Below the pieces are notes generated by a model. It ran no database searches. It worked only from the letters and a program-made list of their open reading frames with translations, and was not told the origin of the DNA. A stretch of DNA of 64,000 nucleotides from positions 1 through 64,000 of the forward strand of contig JAGCCU010000006.1 of NCBI GenBank assembly GCA_017651515.1, written 5' to 3'. Below, piece by piece: positions 26,991 to 36,562 of this stretch (position 1 is its first letter; every line of letters begins with the position of its first letter). Position numbers and translations under genes: made by a program. This DNA is from Muribaculaceae bacterium (GTDB lineage Bacteria > Bacteroidota > Bacteroidia > Bacteroidales > Muribaculaceae).

Positions 26991-27494
26991 ATGGCAAGTG
27001 CGGTGAAAATAGGGCATGGACGGATTATGGCTGCAATGGTACTTGCTGCATTGGTCGCTGTATGCACTACGTCATCATGTTCACCACAGCAGCATTCATC
27101 GGGTTATTTCAGTCCTATTAATGCCGGTGAGGGATGGGATCGTTCGATGCCTATAGTGTTTGAACCGCAATATAACGACAGCAGTGCAACCTACGATATC
27201 GTGGTAGCTGTAAGACATACTCATTCCTATGAATATTCAAATCTTCATGTTGTGGTGGATTTGATGGCAGACAGTAACCGTATAGCCTGCCGTATTCCTG
27301 CCCAGTTCGATGTGGCAGACGAATACGGCAACTGGCACGGGACTGGATTCGGCACTTTTTTTCAGTGCAAGACGATGGTAGCACAAGATGTTTCACCGTC
27401 ACAAGCCCGCAAAGTGGTTATTTGGCAGGCAATGGCAGATACTGTAGCCTTGCGCCATATCACCGAAGTGGGGATAATAGTAAGCAAACATTGA
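26991..27494 (+). CDS. gldH: Gliding motility lipoprotein GldH
   Basis: 167 residues with an N-terminal hydrophobic segment and lipobox TTSSC near residue 30. The rest follows GldH: W-x3-MPIVFEP, YDIVVAVRHTHSYEYSNLHV, DEYGNWHGTGFGTFF. GldH is found across Bacteroidota and is needed for gliding and T9SS function in gliding species; its role in non-gliding gut species is less clear. The ATG follows the ricT stop without a gap, and the ricT-gldH pairing is common in this phylum. Confidence 0.85.
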   Translation: MASAVKIGHGRIMAAMVLAALVAVCTTSSCSPQQHSSGYFSPINAGEGWDRSMPIVFEPQYNDSSATYDIVVAVRHTHSYEYSNLHVVVDLMADSNRIACRIPAQFDVADEYGNWHGTGFGTFFQCKTMVAQDVSPSQARKVVIWQAMADTVALRHITEVGIIVSKH

Positions 27495-27518
27495 AACTTT
27501 CAAAAACTGAGCACGACA

Positions 27519-28010
27519 ATGAAAATCGACAAGGCTGAATTGCAAAAAACATGCATACAGTTGCTCAAATATGGGGCGATAGGTGTGATGAACACGCTTA
27601 TTACCCTAGTGTCATTCTATCTGTTAAACACCTGGGCAGGCATATCATACGGTATTTCCAATATCGTGGGTTATGTGTTAGGTGTGGTTAACAGTTTCTT
27701 ATGGAATAGAAACTGGGTGTTCAAGACTAGTAATAACCTTGGACGAGAGGCGTTGCTCTTCGGTTGTGGCTTCCTGCTCTGCTGGATTTTGCAGGGTATT
27801 GTCAGTCTCGTGCTTCTTGAAGGATTTATGTGGAAGAATCTGCCATCTGACATTATACCATTCCTTCCAATGGAGAATGCCGGACAGAACATTGTTATGG
27901 TTGTCTCGATGGTAGTCTATACAGTTGCCAACTATGCTTACAATCGCATGGTGACATTCAAGGAGAGCCAAGATTCAAGAATAGAGAATCAAGAACCAAG
28001 CGACGCGTAA
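27519..28010 (+). CDS. GtrA family membrane protein
   Basis: 163 residues with four hydrophobic segments and the GtrA pattern: LLKYGAIGVMNTLITLVSFYLLN, IVGYVLGVVNSFLWNRNWVF, and NYAYNRMVTFK near the C-terminus. Relatives move bactoprenol-linked sugars across the membrane for polysaccharide or glycosylation pathways. No glycosyltransferase lies nearby, so the substrate is unknown. It begins 24 bases after gldH and probably shares its transcript. Confidence 0.88.
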   Translation: MKIDKAELQKTCIQLLKYGAIGVMNTLITLVSFYLLNTWAGISYGISNIVGYVLGVVNSFLWNRNWVFKTSNNLGREALLFGCGFLLCWILQGIVSLVLLEGFMWKNLPSDIIPFLPMENAGQNIVMVVSMVVYTVANYAYNRMVTFKESQDSRIENQEPSDA

Positions 28011-28026
28011 TCGACTATAGCGTTAA

Positions 28027-28049
28027 TCTAGAAGTTCTAGAATATATAG
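28027..28049. repeat. TCTAGA-N3-TCTAGA intergenic repeat, copy 3
   Basis: TCTAGA-AGT-TCTAGA-ATA followed by a degenerate third unit TATAGATT, keeping the 9-base period, then GTGTCAACTGACAACTGG like the tail of copy 2. It lies between convergent gtrA-like and cca genes. Confidence 0.65.
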
Positions 28050-28063
28050 ATTATTGAAAAGTG

Positions 28064-29497
28064 TCAACTGACAACTGGCTTGAGGCCAAGCGATGCCGCG
28101 GTAGTGAGCATTAGCTCATGAGCCTGGTCATAATCATTCTGAATAGTACCATCGAGGATAGCATCCTTGATGGTATCTTTTATTATACCCACCTCACGTG
28201 AGGGAGTGAGGCCGAAAGTATCCATTATTTCCTGTCCATCAATAGGTGGCTGGAAGTTGCGAACTCGGTCTTTCTCCTCGATGTCGATGAGTTTTTGCTT
28301 CACCAGGTCGAAATTGTCGCGAAATCGCTGCACTTTTTCTTGATTTTTGCTGGTGATGTCGGCCTTGCACAATGTCATCAGGTCGTCAATATCGTCACCA
28401 GCATCGAAAAGCAGTCGTCGCACTGCTGAGTCGGTAACTCCGTCCTCAACAAGTGCAATTGGCCGCATATGGAGCCCAACAAGTTTTTTCACATATTTCA
28501 TGTGTTCGTTTAGAGGAAGCCGCATCTTTGCAAAGATTCTAGGCACCATTTTTTCGCCGATGAAGTTGTGATTGTGGAATGTCCAGCCCAGAGAGTCGTC
28601 CCATCGCTTAGTGGCTGGCTTACCTATGTCGTGAAGCAGTGCAGCCCATCTAAGCCATTCATTTTCGCTGGCGGCAGCCACGTTGTCGAGTACTTGCAGC
28701 GTGTGGCGGAAATTATCCTTATGACCACGTCCGTGGCTTGTGTCAATGCCGCTCAATGCCGCTAATTCAGGGAAGATGAGCTTTAGTAGCCCACACTCGT
28801 TTAACAGGTCAAATCCACGCGAAGGTTGCTGTGAGCGCATGATTTTCATCAGTTCCTCGGCTATTCGCTCTCGAGTGATGATCTCGATGCGACCGGCATT
28901 TTTCTTAATAGCCTCCATGGTTTCGGGATAGATGTCGAAGCCTAATTGTGTGGCAAACCTCACTGCCCGCATCATGCGCAACGGATCGTCGCTGAAGGTG
29001 ATGTCGGGGTCGAGTGGGGTGCGTATTATGTGCCGTTCTAGATCGCCTAAACCGTCAAAGGGATCAAGTACCATTCCGAAGGATGACTTGTTTAGCGATA
29101 TTGCCATGGCATTGATGGTGAAGTCACGGCGGCATTGGTCGTCATTGAGGGTTCCGTCTTCAACGATTGGGTTACGGCTCTCGCGATGGTAACTCTCGCG
29201 ACGTGCCCCGACAAATTCAAGTTCCCAACGTCGAGTACGCACTTGAGCGGTGCCGTAGGTCTTGAATACCGACAAGTGCGACTTGCTGATGCGTGCCGCC
29301 ACTGCCTGTGCCAACTCAATTCCGCTGCCCACAGTCACGAAGTCGATGTCGTTGCTCGAGCGGTCTAGGAAAATGTCTCGCACGTATCCCCCCACAACGT
29401 AGCATTCGCGATTCATTTCATCGGCAACTTGCCCAACGAGATGAAACACAGGATTGCTCAATGCTTTTTCAATATTATGCCGGTCAATTAAAATCAT
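28064..29497 (-). CDS. cca: CCA-adding enzyme / poly(A) polymerase family nucleotidyltransferase with HD domain
   Basis: 477 residues. The class II nucleotidyltransferase head has GGYVRDIFLDRSSNDIDF (G-G-x-V-R-D, then D-x-D) near residues 36-55, and RRDFTINAMAIS near 125. An RNA-binding middle region and an HD domain (LLHDIGKPATKRW near 280) follow. It repairs or adds the CCA 3' end of tRNAs. Poly(A) polymerase homologues look similar, but a single copy with an HD domain fits the CCA role. The ATG at 29497 is preceded by TAATTTCG, a near -7 box. Confidence 0.9.
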   Translation of the reverse strand: MILIDRHNIEKALSNPVFHLVGQVADEMNRECYVVGGYVRDIFLDRSSNDIDFVTVGSGIELAQAVAARISKSHLSVFKTYGTAQVRTRRWELEFVGARRESYHRESRNPIVEDGTLNDDQCRRDFTINAMAISLNKSSFGMVLDPFDGLGDLERHIIRTPLDPDITFSDDPLRMMRAVRFATQLGFDIYPETMEAIKKNAGRIEIITRERIAEELMKIMRSQQPSRGFDLLNECGLLKLIFPELAALSGIDTSHGRGHKDNFRHTLQVLDNVAAASENEWLRWAALLHDIGKPATKRWDDSLGWTFHNHNFIGEKMVPRIFAKMRLPLNEHMKYVKKLVGLHMRPIALVEDGVTDSAVRRLLFDAGDDIDDLMTLCKADITSKNQEKVQRFRDNFDLVKQKLIDIEEKDRVRNFQPPIDGQEIMDTFGLTPSREVGIIKDTIKDAILDGTIQNDYDQAHELMLTTAASLGLKPVVS

Positions 29498-29549
29498 CGC
29501 GCGAAATTAGCCATTTTTCTTGATTAGGCGAAAATTTAGCCTTCAAATA

Positions 29550-29579
29550 TTGTCAATTAAAAAAATAATAGTAATTTTG
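29550..29579 (+). promoter_or_regulatory. Promoter of rho
   Basis: TTG (29550-29552) and TAATTTTG (29572-29579) with a 19-base spacer. The rho ATG is at 29742, so the leader would be about 155 bases, long for this window. Confidence 0.75.
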
Positions 29580-29741
29580 CATCACAATCGACTTAATACT
29601 CGAATTGCTGTTTTCCGTCGAGTAAGAATCACACCACTTTTTATAAAATCTATATCGATAAATCACCAAGAAAGAATTGATGAGTGACGCAATAGTGTGT
29701 GTTGCGTCGAAAGCAATAATTTGTTTACACATTATTTTAAT

Positions 29742-31751
29742 ATGTATAATATCACTGAATTGAATTCAATGAGCGAGGAACGACTGCGTGACCTCGCAAA
29801 GTCAATGGGTATAAAGAAGGCTGATTCGGTCAATAAGGAAGACCTGGTGTTTCAGGTGCTTGACCAGCAAGCCATAGAAGAGAGTAAGACCGCCGATTTA
29901 GAGCCAAAGCGCAAGCAAAGCCGTAAAAATAGTCGCAAGAAGGCCGAACCAGAAGAAAAAGCTCCTGCTGCAGAGGAGGCATCTGCCGAAACAGAGCCAA
30001 AGAAAAAGCGCGGTCGCCCAAAGAAAAAAGATGAAACGCCTCAGCAACCAGATCTGTTTGCCAGTGAAGAACTTAATGATAGAACAGATGCGGCTCAACC
30101 TACAATAGAGACCGAAGCTAAGCCTGAGCAGGACAATTCCGTCCAGACCGATGAAGCTGCTGAAGAAAAGAGTAGCAAAAAGCGCATCCGAACAAAGAAA
30201 AAAGCTAGTAATGCCGAGGTAAAAGACACAGATAATGATGTTGTTGAACAACCTGCACCTGAAAATGTCCCCGCTCAGCCACAGCCTGCTGAGAAGGAAT
30301 CGGCCGAAGCTTCGGCAAAACCTGTTGCCGAGGTAGAAGAACATCAGACTAAACGTGAAGTGTCATTAGGCTCTTTCTTCAAGTCGGGTGGTGTGCAGAC
30401 TTTCAAGCCACGTTCACAAGAAGAACGTGAAGAGGCTGCTCGCCGTGCCGAGGAAGAACGCCGTCGTCGTGCTGAAGAGGCAGCCAAGGCTCCAATTCTA
30501 CTTCAGGAGCCACAAGGAATCAAGCTGCAGCAGCAGGGCAACGGAAAGAAAAATAAAAAGAACAAGAAGAATCAGCAGGTACAGCAGCAGGGTGCTATTT
30601 TGTCGCCATTCGCTGCATCTCCCTATAATTTTGAGGGAATTCTCGACGGCACCGGTGTGCTAGAAATCATGCCCGATGGTTATGGTTTCCTGCGTTCAAG
30701 CGATTATAATTACTTGAATTCTCCTGATGACATTTACGTCTCTCAACAGCAAATCAAGAATTACGGTTTAAAGACAGGTGATGTAATCGAAGGTAACATA
30801 CGTCCTCCACGCGAAGGCGAGAAGTACTTTCCACTGTGTGACGTGCGTCTGATAAATGGCCGTACTCCCGAGTATGTTCGTGACCGAGTGCCCTTCGAGC
30901 ATTTGGTTCCTCTGTTCCCCGAAGAGAAGTTCGACCTCGTTAGCAAGAACAATCCAACTATCTCTCAACGTGTGGTAGATATGTTTGCACCCATCGGTAA
31001 GGGTCAGCGCGGTCTCATTGTGGCTCAGCCCAAGACAGGTAAGACGATTCTGCTAAAAGACATTGCAAATGCTATCAGCGAGAACCACCCCGAGACTTAT
31101 ATGATTATTCTGCTCATCGATGAGCGTCCAGAAGAGGTTACCGATATGGCACGCAGTGTGAAGGCTGAGGTAATTGCATCTACCTTCGATGAGCCAGCCG
31201 ACCGTCATGTAAAGATTGCCGACTTGGTAATCTCAAAGGCAAAGCGTATGGTTGAGTGTGGTCACGATGTAGTAATCTTGCTTGACAGTATCACGCGTCT
31301 TGCGCGTGCTTACAACACCATCGCGCCTGCATCAGGCAAGATTCTCACCGGTGGTGTTGATGCCAACGCATTGCAGCGCCCCAAGCGCTTCTTCGGTGCT
31401 GCCCGCAATATCGAGAATGGCGGCAGTCTGACCATCATCGCTACTGCACTCACTGAGACAGGTTCGAAGATGGACGAGGTGATCTTTGAGGAATTCAAGG
31501 GCACTGGTAACATGGAGTTGCAGTTTGACCGCAAGCTTAGCAACAAGCGCATATTCCCTGCAGTGGACGTGATGGCATCGAGTACTCGTCGCGACGACTT
31601 GCTGCTGCCCAAGGACACGCTTAACAAGATGTGGATTATACGCCGCTTCCTCAGCGACCGTACGTCAGTTGAGGCTATGGAATTCATCAAGGAGCGCATG
31701 GAACGTTCGCGCAACAACGAGGAGTTCCTGCTTGATATGCAAAATGGTTAA
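29742..31751 (+). CDS. rho: Transcription termination factor Rho with long low-complexity N-terminal insert
   Basis: 669 residues from the ATG at 29742 ([20 protein letters not shown]); the frame opens 15 codons earlier but that part is not Rho-like. A Rho_N SAP-like motif is followed by ~230 residues rich in Lys, Glu, Ala and Gln, including an AT-hook-like [10 protein letters not shown], then the cold-shock RNA-binding domain ([13 protein letters not shown] near 303), Walker [11 protein letters not shown] near 430 and Walker [17 protein letters not shown] near 511. It is the hexameric RNA helicase ending transcription. Insertions of this sort are known in Bacteroidota Rho and may drive condensation. 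The long leader may allow autoregulation. Confidence 0.97.
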   Translation: MYNITELNSMSEERLRDLAKSMGIKKADSVNKEDLVFQVLDQQAIEESKTADLEPKRKQSRKNSRKKAEPEEKAPAAEEASAETEPKKKRGRPKKKDETPQQPDLFASEELNDRTDAAQPTIETEAKPEQDNSVQTDEAAEEKSSKKRIRTKKKASNAEVKDTDNDVVEQPAPENVPAQPQPAEKESAEASAKPVAEVEEHQTKREVSLGSFFKSGGVQTFKPRSQEEREEAARRAEEERRRRAEEAAKAPILLQEPQGIKLQQQGNGKKNKKNKKNQQVQQQGAILSPFAASPYNFEGILDGTGVLEIMPDGYGFLRSSDYNYLNSPDDIYVSQQQIKNYGLKTGDVIEGNIRPPREGEKYFPLCDVRLINGRTPEYVRDRVPFEHLVPLFPEEKFDLVSKNNPTISQRVVDMFAPIGKGQRGLIVAQPKTGKTILLKDIANAISENHPETYMIILLIDERPEEVTDMARSVKAEVIASTFDEPADRHVKIADLVISKAKRMVECGHDVVILLDSITRLARAYNTIAPASGKILTGGVDANALQRPKRFFGAARNIENGGSLTIIATALTETGSKMDEVIFEEFKGTGNMELQFDRKLSNKRIFPAVDVMASSTRRDDLLLPKDTLNKMWIIRRFLSDRTSVEAMEFIKERMERSRNNEEFLLDMQNG

Positions 31752-31773
31752 TATGGCTGTAAGCTGAGTGTTT

Positions 31774-32190
31774 ATGGCACGGATTCTGGGCATAGACTAT
31801 GGACGCAAGCGTACAGGCTTGGCTGTTACCGACCCGCTGCAGATAGTGGCTTCGGCCTTAGATACAATCCCTTCTCACACTCTTGTCGACTATATTACTC
31901 AATATGTTGCTCGAGAAGACGTCGAGTTGATAGTGGTGGGGCAGCCGACACAACTCAATGGAGAACCCAGCGAGAGCATGCGTTATATAACTCCCTTTGT
32001 AAACCGTTTAAAAAAGGTGTTGCCGAATATACCCATAGTTATGTATGACGAACGTTTCACGTCGTCGATAGCCCATCAGGCGATGATCGATGGTGGTATG
32101 AAACGTTCCGACCGTCGTGACAAGGCTCGTGTCGATAGCATAGCTGCAACCATCATCCTCAATGACTATTTGTCGAGCAGGAAAGTATAA
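31774..32190 (+). CDS. ruvX: Putative pre-16S rRNA nuclease / Holliday junction resolvase RuvX (YqgF)
   Basis: 138 residues from the ATG at 31774 (MARILGIDYGRKRTGLAVTD); a GTG two codons upstream is less likely. It has the RNase H-like fold with D7 in GIDYG, E near IVVGQP and the final D in KARVDSIAA. YqgF is essential in many bacteria and processes 16S rRNA ends. It lies 22 bases after rho and 37 before def, a compact run suggesting shared transcription. Confidence 0.92.
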   Translation: MARILGIDYGRKRTGLAVTDPLQIVASALDTIPSHTLVDYITQYVAREDVELIVVGQPTQLNGEPSESMRYITPFVNRLKKVLPNIPIVMYDERFTSSIAHQAMIDGGMKRSDRRDKARVDSIAATIILNDYLSSRKV

Positions 32191-32227
32191 ATGATAGATT
32201 ATTAAACATACATACATCATATTAAAA

Positions 32228-32797
32228 ATGGTACTTCCTATATATCTATATGGCCATCCTGTGTTGCGAACTCCAACCGAGTTGGTAACACCTGACTATC
32301 CCGACTTGGACAAACTGATAGCCAATATGAAAGAGACAATGTATGCTAGCGATGGAATAGGCATTGCCGCTCCACAAGTGGGCGTGAGCCTCCGCTTGGT
32401 GTATATTGACGTCGATGTTCTCGGCGATGACCTGCCTGAGCTAAAGGGCGTGCGCATGGTTCTCATCAATCCTGAGATTACTGTTGATGAGAGCGTGGAA
32501 GCCGTGTCACGTGAAGAAGGCTGCCTGAGTGTACCAGGAATACATGAGTCAGTCCAGCGTCACGAAAAAATACATTTAAAGTGGACTGATGAGAACTGGC
32601 AGACGCATGAACGGGACTTTGAAGGCTACCTGTCTCGTGTCATTCAGCATGAATGCGACCATCTTTTCCAGACTGTGTTTGTTGACCGTATCTCACCTAT
32701 CCGCAAGCAGCTTATTAGAGGCAAACTCAACAACATTGTCAAGGGAAATGTGGATTGCAGCTATCGCACTCGTTCATACAAACCTAAAAGGAAATAG
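32228..32797 (+). CDS. def: Peptide deformylase
   Basis: 189 residues with the three deformylase motifs: GIGIAAPQVG (near 38), EEGCLSVPG (near 97, its cysteine a metal ligand) and QHECDHL (near 139, both histidines metal ligands and the glutamate catalytic). It removes the formyl group from nascent proteins in the cytoplasm. No fmt gene is in the window. It follows ruvX closely. Confidence 0.97.
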   Translation: MVLPIYLYGHPVLRTPTELVTPDYPDLDKLIANMKETMYASDGIGIAAPQVGVSLRLVYIDVDVLGDDLPELKGVRMVLINPEITVDESVEAVSREEGCLSVPGIHESVQRHEKIHLKWTDENWQTHERDFEGYLSRVIQHECDHLFQTVFVDRISPIRKQLIRGKLNNIVKGNVDCSYRTRSYKPKRK

Positions 32798-32885
32798 TAT
32801 TACAGGCCTATTTCACTTTAGGAATTGTTGAATTACAGTCAAATGACTGATTGCAATTTATGATTCTTATTTCATAATTATTTTG

Positions 32886-32893
32886 TAATTTTG
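32886..32893 (+). promoter_or_regulatory. -7 box of typA
   Basis: TAATTTTG about 88 bases before the ATG at 32981. The longer frame that begins at 32891 starts inside this box, which argues against the upstream start. Confidence 0.6.
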
Positions 32894-32980
32894 CAGGCTA
32901 AAAGAAGTGTGGCATGCATATCATGTGTTTTTCATGATATGTTGCCACGCGATGAGTTATGTAAAAACATCTCGACAATT

Positions 32981-34798
32981 ATGCAAAATATTAGAAATGT
33001 AGCCATTATAGCCCACGTTGACCACGGTAAGACAACTCTGGTGGACAAGATGCTTGCTGCTGGCAACCTGTTTCGTGACAATCAGCTGGTGGGCACTCAG
33101 ATTCTTGACAGCAACGACCTTGAGCGAGAGCGTGGCATCACAATACTCTCGAAGAATGTGTCGATTAGTTATAAAGATTATAAAATCAATATCATTGATA
33201 CTCCAGGACATAGTGACTTTGGAGGCGAAGTGGAACGTGTGCTGAATATGGCAGATGGCTGTTTGCTGTTGGTGGACGCTTTTGAGGGCCCGATGCCGCA
33301 GACTCGTTTCGTGTTGCAGAAAGCAATTCAGATAGGGTTGAAGCCCATAGTGGTAATCAATAAGGTAGATAAGCCTAACTGTCGTCCCGATGAGGTTCAG
33401 GAACAGGTCTTTGACCTGATGTGCAACCTTGATGCTACCGAAGATCAGTTGGAATTCCCAACTATCTTTGGAAGTGCCAAGAATGGCTGGATGAGTGATG
33501 ACTGGCGTAATCCTACTACAGATATCAATGCAGTGCTTGATGCCATTATCGAGCACATCCCTGCGCCAGAAGTGGTGAATGGTGATCCACAGATGCTAAT
33601 AACGTCATTGGATTACAGTTCCTATGTTGGCCGCATCGCAATTGGCCGTGTGCATCGCGGCACGCTCACCGATGGCATGGAAGTGGGTCTTTGCAAGAAA
33701 GACGGTTCGGTAGTAAAGCAAAAAGTCAAGGAACTGCGCACATTTGAAGGTATGGGACAGAAGCATGTCGATAGTGTGGAATGCGGTGACATCTGTGCCA
33801 TTGTTGGTCTCGAGGGTTTTGAGATTGGCGACACTGTCACAAATATGGAGAATCCCGAGCCGCTGCCGCGTATAGCCATCGACGAGCCCACCATGTCGAT
33901 GCTTTTCACTATCAACGATTCACCTTTCTTCGGCAAGGATGGCAAGTATGTTACTTCACGTCACATCTGGGAACGCCTACAGAAGGAATTGGACAAAAAC
34001 CTCGCTTTGCGTGTTGAGCGGACCGAGAATGAGGACGCCTGGCTGGTGTATGGTCGTGGGGTACTTCACTTGAGCGTTCTTATAGAGGAGATGCGTCGTG
34101 AGGGCTATGAACTTCAGGTTGGTCAGCCGCAGGTGATCATCAAGGAGATAGACGGAGTGAAGTGTGAACCTATTGAGGCTCTCACCATCAACGTGCCTGA
34201 GAAATACTCCAGCAAGATGATTGACATGGTCACGCGTCGCAAGGGCGAGATGACGCTTATGGAGACACAGAATGACCGTATATTGCTTGAATTCAAGATT
34301 CCAGCCAGAGGCATTATCGGTTTGCGTACCAACGTGCTCACTGCAAGTGCCGGTGAGGCTATCATGGCTCACCGCTTCCTTGGCTATGAGCCTTGGAAGG
34401 GTGAAATTACCCGTCGCACTAATGGTTCTTTAATAGCAATGGAAGGCGGTACGGCATTTGCCTATGCCATCGACAAATTGCAGGATCGTGGTAAATTTTT
34501 CATCTTCCCACAAGAAGAAGTTTATGGTGGTCAGGTGGTTGGTGAGCACGCCAAGGACAAGGATTTGGTTATAAACGTCACCAAGAGCAAGAAACTCACT
34601 AACATGCGTGCCAGCGGTGCCGACGAAAAGGTGAAAATTGTTCCGCCCATCGTGTTTAGTCTGGAAGAAGCACTAGAGTATATTAAGGCTGATGAATATG
34701 TCGAAATCACTCCAGCGCATCTGCGTATGCGCAAGATAGTGCTTGACGAATTGGAGCGTAAGCGTATTGAAAAGGCCGCCGAACGCGCTGAAGAATAA
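32981..34798 (+). CDS. typA: Ribosome-binding GTPase TypA/BipA
   Basis: 605 residues from the ATG at 32981 ([20 protein letters not shown]), the usual N-terminus and length of the family. G1 is AHVDHGKTT, the switch region has [12 protein letters not shown]3 is [14 protein letters not shown] and G4 NKVDKP. EF-G-like domains III and V and the TypA-specific C-terminal domain follow. TypA aids ribosome assembly and growth under stress or cold. The extension back to 32891 is rejected because of the promoter box. A strong terminator follows. Confidence 0.97.
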   Translation: MQNIRNVAIIAHVDHGKTTLVDKMLAAGNLFRDNQLVGTQILDSNDLERERGITILSKNVSISYKDYKINIIDTPGHSDFGGEVERVLNMADGCLLLVDAFEGPMPQTRFVLQKAIQIGLKPIVVINKVDKPNCRPDEVQEQVFDLMCNLDATEDQLEFPTIFGSAKNGWMSDDWRNPTTDINAVLDAIIEHIPAPEVVNGDPQMLITSLDYSSYVGRIAIGRVHRGTLTDGMEVGLCKKDGSVVKQKVKELRTFEGMGQKHVDSVECGDICAIVGLEGFEIGDTVTNMENPEPLPRIAIDEPTMSMLFTINDSPFFGKDGKYVTSRHIWERLQKELDKNLALRVERTENEDAWLVYGRGVLHLSVLIEEMRREGYELQVGQPQVIIKEIDGVKCEPIEALTINVPEKYSSKMIDMVTRRKGEMTLMETQNDRILLEFKIPARGIIGLRTNVLTASAGEAIMAHRFLGYEPWKGEITRRTNGSLIAMEGGTAFAYAIDKLQDRGKFFIFPQEEVYGGQVVGEHAKDKDLVINVTKSKKLTNMRASGADEKVKIVPPIVFSLEEALEYIKADEYVEITPAHLRMRKIVLDELERKRIEKAAERAEE

Positions 34799-34827
34799 AT
34801 AGACTAAATTTCAAGAATAAAGACAAA

Positions 34828-34860
34828 GAAGCAAGTTGATCAACTTGCTTCTTGTTTTTT
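34828..34860 (+). terminator. Terminator of typA
   Basis: GAAGCAAGTTGA (34828-34839) is followed immediately by its perfect reverse complement (34840-34851), then TTG and six T. Convergent lysA ends just beyond it. Confidence 0.88.
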
Positions 34861-34879
34861 GTCATTTGACTCTTGTCAT

Positions 34880-36043
34880 TTAACCCTTATTGAATACTGA
34901 ATGGGGCAAATGGCGCATATTGTAGGTCGATGCCATCGACTCACCGTATGCGCCTGCTGAGCGTATGGCAATAATGTCGCCGCGCTTAGTGAGCGGCAAT
35001 ATGCAGTCATGGGCAAAAGTGTCGCTGGATTCACACACTGGGCCAACAACGTCGTAAGTAGCTTGATTCATTTCAGCCGAGGTTATGTTTTGAATCCTGT
35101 GATGAGCCTCATATAGGGCAGGGCGGATAAGATCGGTCATTCCGGCATCTAGAATCACAAACTGTTTGTTGCGATTCTCCTTGACGAATGTTACGCGGGT
35201 TATGAGTGAACCGCATTGTGCCACTATTGACCGTCCCAGCTCAAAATGCAGCTGTTGATACGGGCGCAATTTCAGGTGTTGCTTGAATGTATCGAAAAAT
35301 AGTTTGAAATCGGGAATGCAATGCTCGTCGGGGTTTGCATAGTCAATGCCAAGTCCTCCGCCCATGTTCATAATCTCAAATTCAATACCCTTCTTCTCGA
35401 AATGGTCAATTAGGCCGTTTGCTGTTTCACACAGCATTTCGTATGGCTTCATCAGTGTTATTTGCGAGCCTAGGTGGAAGTGCAGTCCGCGTAAGTGAAT
35501 GTTTGGCAGATGCAATGCGTGTTCTACTACTTGGTCTAGTACTTCGATGCCTATGCCGAACTTGTTGTCGGCAGTGGCGGTTGTGATGAAGCGGTGTGTG
35601 TGTGCATCGATGTCTGGATTTACGCGGATGGCGACATTGGAGGTCTTACCCATTTCTGTGGCAAGTTGGTTGATGATTTCCAGTTCTGGCACCGACTCAA
35701 TGTTAAAACAGCCTATCTCATGCTCTATTCCCAAACGGATTTCCCAGTCAGTCTTTCCAACACCAGAAAATGCCATTTTCTTTGGATCGAAGCCAGCTTC
35801 GAGTGCAGCCTTTATTTCACCACCACTCACCAAATCGGCACCGAGACCGGATAGTGCAATTTCTTTGAGTATGTGTTCGTTGCCATTGGCCTTGATAGCA
35901 TAGTGCACTATAGTAGGGTATTCCTGTGTCAGTCGGTTTATTTCTTGCAGCGTCTTGTGCAAGATGTCCATATCGTAGTAGTAGAACGGGGTCTGCTCCT
36001 GCTGGAAAGATTCAATTGGAAATTTGTTTGTTCCTTGTCCCAT
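34880..36043 (-). CDS. lysA: Diaminopimelate decarboxylase
   Basis: 387 residues of fold-type III PLP enzyme: the PLP lysine is K51 in HYAIKANGNEH, the phosphate-binding glycines are in MNMGGGLGIDY, and the C-terminal active-site region reads GPVCESSDTFA. It makes lysine from meso-diaminopimelate in the cytoplasm. Related decarboxylases of carboxynorspermidine share the fold, but the motif context and length fit LysA. No other lysine genes are adjacent. A -7 box (36071-36078) precedes it. Confidence 0.92.
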   Translation of the reverse strand: MGQGTNKFPIESFQQEQTPFYYYDMDILHKTLQEINRLTQEYPTIVHYAIKANGNEHILKEIALSGLGADLVSGGEIKAALEAGFDPKKMAFSGVGKTDWEIRLGIEHEIGCFNIESVPELEIINQLATEMGKTSNVAIRVNPDIDAHTHRFITTATADNKFGIGIEVLDQVVEHALHLPNIHLRGLHFHLGSQITLMKPYEMLCETANGLIDHFEKKGIEFEIMNMGGGLGIDYANPDEHCIPDFKLFFDTFKQHLKLRPYQQLHFELGRSIVAQCGSLITRVTFVKENRNKQFVILDAGMTDLIRPALYEAHHRIQNITSAEMNQATYDVVGPVCESSDTFAHDCILPLTKRGDIIAIRSAGAYGESMASTYNMRHLPHSVFNKG

Positions 36044-36070
36044 AGCTTGAAAATATTATCGATGAGAGCG

Positions 36071-36078
36071 CAAAATTA
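36071..36078 (-). promoter_or_regulatory. -7 box of lysA
   Basis: Minus-strand TAATTTTG, 28 bases upstream of the ATG at 36043. Confidence 0.6.
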
Positions 36079-36183
36079 CTCACATTTTGCTATATTCAGT
36101 TAAAATTAAATACTAAAAATAAATAAAGAAATCATAAATTGTATTGAATGATAATCATTCTGAGGAATAATTGTAATGGGTGA

Positions 36184-36213
36184 TTGTAGTGTGGCTGATT
36201 TTTACTATTTTTG
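36184..36213 (+). promoter_or_regulatory. Promoter of the DUF4298 gene
   Basis: TTG (36184-36186) and TATTTTTG (36206-36213) with a 19-base spacer, 22 bases upstream of the ATG at 36235. Confidence 0.75.
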
Positions 36214-36234
36214 CCGAAACAAAGATTAAGAGAT

Positions 36235-36540
36235 ATGGATAATGCTGAACGTATAAAAAAGATGGAGGCTAATCTGGATGAAGCCTACCAAGCAATTTTG
36301 GAACTGTCAGTGGCAATAGAAAAGTATGCAGAGGCAAAACCAGCTGTACATGAGTTAAGTGAGTACTTAGGCAGTGAGGATTGGTTTAACGACCGCGATG
36401 CCGATGATGCAGGGTCGCTGCCGGCTGACCTTAAGCGTGGTGTTCTAAGTGAGGATGGTATTTGGAACGTGCTCGAAGACAGCCGTCAACTAAATATCCG
36501 TCTGCTTGAAGTTGCAACCGACTTTTTGAAAGATAATTAG
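36235..36540 (+). CDS. DUF4298 domain protein
   Basis: 101 residues from the ATG at 36235; the extra eight codons upstream begin at a TTG inside the promoter box. The pattern ERIKKMEANLDEAYQAI, a helix pair, then LSEYLGSEDWFNDRDADDAGSLP and LSEDGIWNVLED fits DUF4298, a small helical family of unknown function. It is followed by the hexosaminidase gene 22 bases downstream, so both are likely on one mRNA. Confidence 0.82.
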   Translation: MDNAERIKKMEANLDEAYQAILELSVAIEKYAEAKPAVHELSEYLGSEDWFNDRDADDAGSLPADLKRGVLSEDGIWNVLEDSRQLNIRLLEVATDFLKDN

Positions 36541-36562
36541 GCATTTGTAAGAATTAGATAAA

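Noticed and set aside
32891..32980. Upstream extension of typA
   Set aside because: It begins with a TTG in the promoter box, and the conserved TypA N-terminus starts at 32981.
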